This document shows positions 7,661 to 10,608 of a DNA stretch of 10,608 bases, piece by piece. Origin of the DNA: Bacillota bacterium (lineage in GTDB: Bacteria; Bacillota; Clostridia; Peptostreptococcales; Anaerovoracaceae). Where the stretch lies: contig JAKJCD010000031.1 in NCBI GenBank assembly GCA_022706625.1, forward strand, positions 3,768-14,375. The letters run 5' to 3'. The first letter of the stretch is position 1, and every line of letters begins with the position of its first letter. The notes beneath the pieces are model-generated. The model did no database searches, was not told the origin of the DNA, and saw only the letters and a list, made by a program, of their open reading frames with translations. The position numbers were made by a program, and so were the translations under genes.

Positions 7661-8011
7661 TTGGGAGAAGAATACAGGCATAACGATTCGTGCAGGGAGG
7701 AAGAGGATTACAGGCGCGACCGAAGGAGGCGTCGGGATCCCTGTGATGAAATAGAAGATTGCGGTATTTACGAATCTAAAGAATTATGCTGCGGCAAAGA
7801 TGACGACTGGGATCTCGGCAGCTGGTTGCCCATATTGATCATAGTCTTTATACTCTGCGGAGGATTCAGCTGGTTCGGCGGAGGAAACCGGAATGATTGC
7901 AACGATAACAATGAGGGCTGGGGCGGTTGGTTACTTATCCTGGTGGTTGTATTCCTGCTTTTCAATCAGGGAGACGGGAAAAAAGGAGGTTTCCTAGGCG
8001 GACTGTTTTGA
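7661..8011 (+). CDS. Small Cys-rich protein with duplicated hydrophobic segment
   Basis: A 116-residue protein that I do not recognise. TTG at 7661 is chosen because GGGAGGTG (7647-7654) lies 6 bases upstream; the in-frame ATG at 7619 has no ribosome site and would add 14 residues that overlap the probable promoter. Residues 1-52 are strongly charged (a run of five Arg at 21-25, many Asp/Glu) with Cys at 11, 28, 34, 43 and 44. Two hydrophobic stretches follow, WLPILIIVFIL (55-65) and WLLILVVVFLL (90-100), identical at 7 of 11 positions, linked by a Gly/Asn/Asp-rich stretch and ending in a Gly-rich tail. It could be a two-span membrane protein or a small spore-coat-like protein; both are inference. 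It is not clearly in an operon with the permease. Confidence 0.7.
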   Translation: MGEEYRHNDSCREEEDYRRDRRRRRDPCDEIEDCGIYESKELCCGKDDDWDLGSWLPILIIVFILCGGFSWFGGGNRNDCNDNNEGWGGWLLILVVVFLLFNQGDGKKGGFLGGLF

Positions 8012-8039
8012 TCTATAGCATTAATTGATGCTAAAACAG
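8003..8039 (+). terminator. Weak hairpin after the small Cys-rich gene
   Basis: CTGTTTT (8003-8009) can pair with AAAACAG (8033-8039), and inside it AGCAT (8017-8021) with ATGCT (8028-8032), leaving a 7-base bulge on one side. No U-run follows, so termination would be weak at best. It overlaps the stop codon of the upstream gene. Confidence 0.25.
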
Positions 8040-8047
8040 GAATCCTA

Positions 8048-8076
8048 TTTACTTTAACAAAAAAATACCATACAAT
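8048..8076 (+). promoter_or_regulatory. Predicted promoter of the RarD-type gene
   Basis: TTTACT (8048-8053, 4 of 6) and TACAAT (8071-8076, 5 of 6) are 17 bases apart, a good sigma-A layout. The same site also reads AC-N16-CATACAATA, which fits the sigma-K pattern, so sporulation control cannot be excluded. It gives the permease gene a leader of about 50 bases. Confidence 0.45.
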
Positions 8077-8135
8077 ATCTTTGCAATAAAATCAATCTTT
8101 GCGGAATAAGGGTGCCAAAACAGGTGTAGTAATTG

Positions 8136-9101
8136 ATGCAGCTTATAAAGGACAAAAGGCAGAAAGAGCTGGGGATGGCCTGTGCCATCCTCTGCTCCTT
8201 GATATGGGGGATACTTCCGGTTTACTGGAAATCTCTTCATCCCATAGATCCATTGCTGATAATGTTCTACCGCCTTGTACTGGCTTGTATCATAGTGTTT
8301 GCAGCGGGCATTCTTATATATAAGCGCGAAGGGATAGTAAGACCCTTGATGAAAAAAGGAGCACTGCTGACCTTTATTGCCGCAGGAGCTGTGATTTCCG
8401 TAAACTGGAGTCTGTACATATGGATGGTCAACGCCGGGTATATCATCCAGACCAGCATCGGTTACTATATCGAGCCTCTTATGATCTGCGTTTACGGGAT
8501 ATTGTTTTTTAAAGAGAAACCAGAAAAGTATAAGACAGCAGCGATATTTCTGGCATTTTTAGGCGTTTGCGTCATGCTGCTTTCTTATGGTCAGATACCG
8601 ATACTGGCTCTGGCATTGGCGGTAAGCTTTGCAACCTATGCGGCTATCAAGAAAAAGCTTCAGGCGCCTGCTTTGCTTTCGCTTTTCTACGAGACTGTAT
8701 TTATCACTCCGATTGCCATCAGCGTTATCTTATATATGGAGCTTAACGGAAAAGGTGCTTTTACTGTCGCAGATAACGGTCAAATAGCATTGCTGTTTTT
8801 ATCCGGGCTATTTACAGCCATACCCCTGTCCCTTTTTGCTATGGCGGCAAACCGGATAAGCCTTGTGGCGCTGGGAATCATGGAGTATATTTCCCCTTCA
8901 ATAGGATTGGTATTAGGCATTTTTATTTATAACGAGCCTTTCGATATATATCAATTAACGGGTTTTATAATAATATGGATCGGATTAGTAGTCTTTACCA
9001 TAGGGGGGATACGCGAAGGCCGAAGAGCAGAAGGACAGGCAGAGCAAGAAGAGTCCGCTGAAGCTGGGATTGAAAACAATAAAAATGGCCGAGAGGCTTG
9101 A
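8136..9101 (+). CDS. rarD: RarD-type permease, DMT superfamily (EamA)
   Basis: A 321-residue integral membrane protein with about ten hydrophobic helices in two EamA-like halves, a drug/metabolite transporter of the RarD group. Family marks are LIWGILPVYWK near the N-terminus, NWSLYIWMVNAGYIIQTSIGYYIEPL in the first half, and AANRISLVALGIMEYISPSIGLVLGIFIYNEP in the second. Substrates of RarD proteins are not well defined. After the last helix there is a hydrophilic tail of about 30 residues, rich in Glu, Ala and Arg. AGGTG at 8122-8126 serves either the ATG at 8136 or an adjoining TTG at 8133; ATG is preferred. The last codons and stop lie inside the terminator hairpin shared with the opposing gene. 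Confidence 0.92.
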   Translation: MQLIKDKRQKELGMACAILCSLIWGILPVYWKSLHPIDPLLIMFYRLVLACIIVFAAGILIYKREGIVRPLMKKGALLTFIAAGAVISVNWSLYIWMVNAGYIIQTSIGYYIEPLMICVYGILFFKEKPEKYKTAAIFLAFLGVCVMLLSYGQIPILALALAVSFATYAAIKKKLQAPALLSLFYETVFITPIAISVILYMELNGKGAFTVADNGQIALLFLSGLFTAIPLSLFAMAANRISLVALGIMEYISPSIGLVLGIFIYNEPFDIYQLTGFIIIWIGLVVFTIGGIREGRRAEGQAEQEESAEAGIENNKNGREA

Positions 9102-9116
9102 CGCCGACGGCCATTT
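9083..9116. terminator. Bidirectional terminator between convergent genes
   Basis: AAATGGCCG (9083-9091) and CGGCCATTT (9108-9116) form a perfect 9-base stem; inside, GGC (9095-9097) and GCC (9103-9105) can extend it. Read on the minus strand the stem runs into TTTTTATTGTTTT, a good U-tract for the Cys-rich gene at 9136-10155. On the plus strand only ACGCTTTATTT follows, weaker. The stem includes the end of the permease gene. Confidence 0.75.
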
Positions 9117-9135
9117 ACGCTTTATTTCCAGCAAA

Positions 9136-10155
9136 TCAGCATTTTCCGTCCTGTCTTGGCTGCGAGCCGGATCGATTTCTGGGAGAGCAAGGCGGACGGC
9201 GGTCTTCATCTCTTTTGCATTTGTCTCTGCCACATTCGTCTTCCTCTTCTTCCTCTTCCTCTTCCTCGTCATCATCGATCTGTTCGGGAAAGAGCTGCGG
9301 AAAGCTGCTGCAGATAGCCGAAACCTGAGGTGAAATCTGGACGAAGCCTGTTGACAGTACGCATAACTGGACGGGAACGATAATCTTTTTTTCACAGGTG
9401 ATGCAAAGAGCAATGATGAGGTTAGCTTTTATCGTGCCATCTGGACAAACGATAAGATCTCTTCCCATATTGTTTGTAGCCAGCCTCGTTTCGCAGGCAG
9501 GGTTGCAGAACTCTGCGAATCTGGGAAGAAAGGCGGCATTTTGTGTAGAAGGGATGCAAAGCTCAAAGAAATTGGTCAGGTTGAGCGGTGCGCAATCCTG
9601 CGCAATATTCACATTGGCACATACGGTGAATATAACCTCATGATCATATCTGTCACTGAGCAGCAGATCAAGACATACCTGAACGTCTCCGGTCACTGCG
9701 ATATTCTGAGTCCCGAATATCGGGGTGCCTTTTCCCTGATCGTCGCATTCCCGCGTATCAGCATAAACGATTCTTTCCGAGTAGGTACCGTCAGGTCCCA
9801 CCACGGTCAACTCTTCTCCCTGGCAATTCTGAATAAACGTTGCGCCGGATATCGTTGTGTCTATGTTTAGCCGTAAGTTTGATGGGTCATTTACATTTTC
9901 CGGATTGAAAAAGCGTTTACACCTGATATCGACCACTCTTTTCAGCCTGTGCCCTCTTGGAATCGCAGGGCTGAAGCTTTGATTGGTCACGGTTTTCAAT
10001 CCTTGTAGATTGAATAGAACAGCGTCGTAAACCTTCTGCACAAAAATCGGTTCTGTGACTAAATTGTCCAGTCTACCGTCAAATTCACAGAGTGTATTTG
10101 CATTGCAGCAGTTTTGAAAGAGGTCCGGCGATGTTCTGCCACCGAAACAACTCAT
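9136..10155 (-). CDS. Cys-rich protein with acidic run, possible spore-surface protein
   Basis: A 339-residue protein that I cannot assign to a named family. The start is ATG 10155, 7 bases after a textbook AAAGGAGGT; the open frame continues 40 codons upstream but those lie across the promoter and a terminator. There is no signal peptide and no membrane segment. It has 22 cysteines spread along its length (for example 16-17, 251 and 254). Residues 33-80 (VTEPIFVQKVYDAVLFNLQGL...) and 150-290 look like beta-rich repeats with regular VCLDLLL, VIFTVCA, LFIALC-like strands. A run of 14 Asp/Glu sits at 294-307, followed by a basic, Pro/Arg/Cys-rich tail. Such a cytoplasmic, Cys-rich, low-complexity-tailed protein beside a spore-type glycosidase resembles coat or exosporium proteins; this is inference only. 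Confidence 0.8.
   Translation of the reverse strand: MSCFGGRTSPDLFQNCCNANTLCEFDGRLDNLVTEPIFVQKVYDAVLFNLQGLKTVTNQSFSPAIPRGHRLKRVVDIRCKRFFNPENVNDPSNLRLNIDTTISGATFIQNCQGEELTVVGPDGTYSERIVYADTRECDDQGKGTPIFGTQNIAVTGDVQVCLDLLLSDRYDHEVIFTVCANVNIAQDCAPLNLTNFFELCIPSTQNAAFLPRFAEFCNPACETRLATNNMGRDLIVCPDGTIKANLIIALCITCEKKIIVPVQLCVLSTGFVQISPQVSAICSSFPQLFPEQIDDDEEEEEEEEEDECGRDKCKRDEDRRPPCSPRNRSGSQPRQDGKC
9235..9276 (-). repeat. GAA/GAG simple repeat coding for an Asp/Glu run
   Basis: Fourteen consecutive Asp/Glu codons, including nine Glu in a row with alternating GAA and GAG, make a purine-rich tract on the coding strand (TTC/CTC on the plus strand). It is in frame within the Cys-rich gene. Such a tract could change length by slippage in units of three or six bases without breaking the frame. 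Confidence 0.85.
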
Positions 10156-10202
10156 ATAGTTACCTCCTTTACCGGTCAAATTAATAATTGTTTTCTGGTG
10201 AC

Positions 10203-10208
10203 AGTATA
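10203..10208 (-). promoter_or_regulatory. Possible -10 box of the Cys-rich gene
   Basis: On the minus strand AATATACT contains TATACT, 5 of 6 for sigma-A, but the -35 position (TAACAT) is poor. The same stretch also resembles the sigma-E -10 (cATACAnT) with an ATA upstream. The gene is separated from the GH18 gene by a strong hairpin, so it probably has its own promoter here; the sigma factor is open. Confidence 0.25.
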
Positions 10209-10252
10209 TTCTGCGGCTAATGGTTATGTTACAATGCAAAGGGCGTAAAGCG

Positions 10253-10278
10253 CGGATGGCCCCGAAAGGGGCCATCCG
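10253..10278 (-). terminator. Perfect hairpin with tetraloop after the GH18 gene
   Basis: CGGATGGCCCC (10253-10263) and GGGGCCATCCG (10268-10278) form an uninterrupted 11-base, GC-rich stem around a four-base loop (GAAA on the plus strand). It lies 10 bases beyond the stop of the minus-strand GH18 gene. The downstream sequence on that strand is CGCTTTACGCCC, so there is no real U-run; it may still terminate or protect the transcript end. Confidence 0.65.
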
Positions 10279-10287
10279 TCGATCGGT

Positions 10288-10608
10288 TTATTCATAATAG
10301 CTGAGATGCTTGCCCTGTTTGAGCATACCGTTAAATACAGGCCATATTTCAGGCATGGACCAGCGATATTCCCAGCAGGCGGATCCGGCCAGATCATAGT
10401 CATGAACCAACGACAGCCGGTTTGCAACGGATCTTGTATCCTCGATCCAGATCCTGTCAGCATATTCGCCGTTAGGGTAAGAAATGTAATACTGCTTTTC
10501 TTTTTCCAACCAAAGCGGAGCTAAGTTTTTTTCAATAATCAAGTTTTGAATATAGGGCATAGATGCAGAAGGATTCCTGATTACCTTTCCGCTGCTGTCC
10601 ACTACCCA
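10288..10608 (-). CDS. C-terminus of GH18 glycosidase, spore-cortex type (partial)
   Basis: The last 106 residues of a protein cut by the right edge of the window (the frame is open to the edge). The segment RIWIEDTRSVANRLSLVHDYDLAGSACWEYRWSMPEIWPVF is the usual end of a glycoside hydrolase family 18 barrel: a W/F-EDxxS helix, a LxxxYxLAG strand and a W near the barrel end. Bacterial single-domain GH18 proteins of the YaaH/YdhD type act on spore cortex peptidoglycan during sporulation or germination. The catalytic DxxDxDxE motif lies outside the window, so activity cannot be judged. The adjoining Cys-rich gene on the same strand supports a spore role. A secreted chitinase-like enzyme is the alternative. 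Confidence 0.75.
   Translation of the reverse strand, partial: WVVDSSGKVIRNPSASMPYIQNLIIEKNLAPLWLEKEKQYYISYPNGEYADRIWIEDTRSVANRLSLVHDYDLAGSACWEYRWSMPEIWPVFNGMLKQGKHLSYYE

Noticed and set aside
9070..9333. Plus-strand frames coding poly-Phe/Leu or poly-Ser over 9240-9275.
   Set aside because: They are the antisense reading of the Glu-run repeat in the minus-strand gene and have no start signals.
10156..10275. A 40-codon upstream extension of the minus-strand Cys-rich gene.
   Set aside because: It would begin inside the hairpin at 10253-10278 and has no ribosome site; the AAAGGAGGT directly before ATG 10155 decides the start.
1..10608. CRISPR array, insertion sequence, tRNA or rRNA genes.
   Set aside because: No spaced direct repeats, transposase frames with terminal inverted repeats, cloverleaf or ribosomal RNA signatures were seen when reading both strands.

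Overview
The window looks like part of a chromosome from a spore-forming, low-to-moderate GC Firmicute, probably a Clostridia member. The basis is compact gene order with strong AGGAGG-type ribosome sites, MurE sequence closest in style to the streptococcal/clostridial branch, a YaaH-type GH18 C-terminus and probable spore-surface proteins. I see no mobile element, CRISPR array, rRNA or tRNA. All of this is read by eye, without database searches.

Left part (1-3906): a plus-strand run holds the 3' end of an unrecognised gene, an aspartate/glutamate-family racemase and a MurE-like Mur ligase, separated by 11-12 bases. It meets a minus-strand pair head-on with no spacer: murI (glutamate racemase) followed by a very acidic protein of unknown function. 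Both units point to D-amino acid and peptidoglycan precursor metabolism. The Mur ligase lacks the DNPR motif of diaminopimelate-adding MurE, so its amino acid substrate is open.

Middle (3907-7579): a short divergent promoter region containing a 13-base palindrome separates murI from a plus-strand housekeeping operon: oligoendopeptidase F, NAD kinase and an RluA-family pseudouridine synthase, spaced by 18 bases each.

Right part (7580-10608): a small Cys-rich protein with a duplicated hydrophobic segment, starting at TTG; a RarD-type permease with its own promoter; a bidirectional terminator; then on the minus strand a Cys-rich protein with an Asp/Glu run and, cut by the window edge, the C-terminus of a GH18 glycosidase of the spore-cortex type. 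A strong GAAA-loop hairpin separates the last two. I infer that this end serves the spore surface or cortex, with moderate to low certainty.

No clear new defence or mobile system is visible. The most interesting points are the racemase/MurE-like pair with altered specificity motif, the palindrome between the divergent promoters, and the two uncharacterised Cys-rich proteins.
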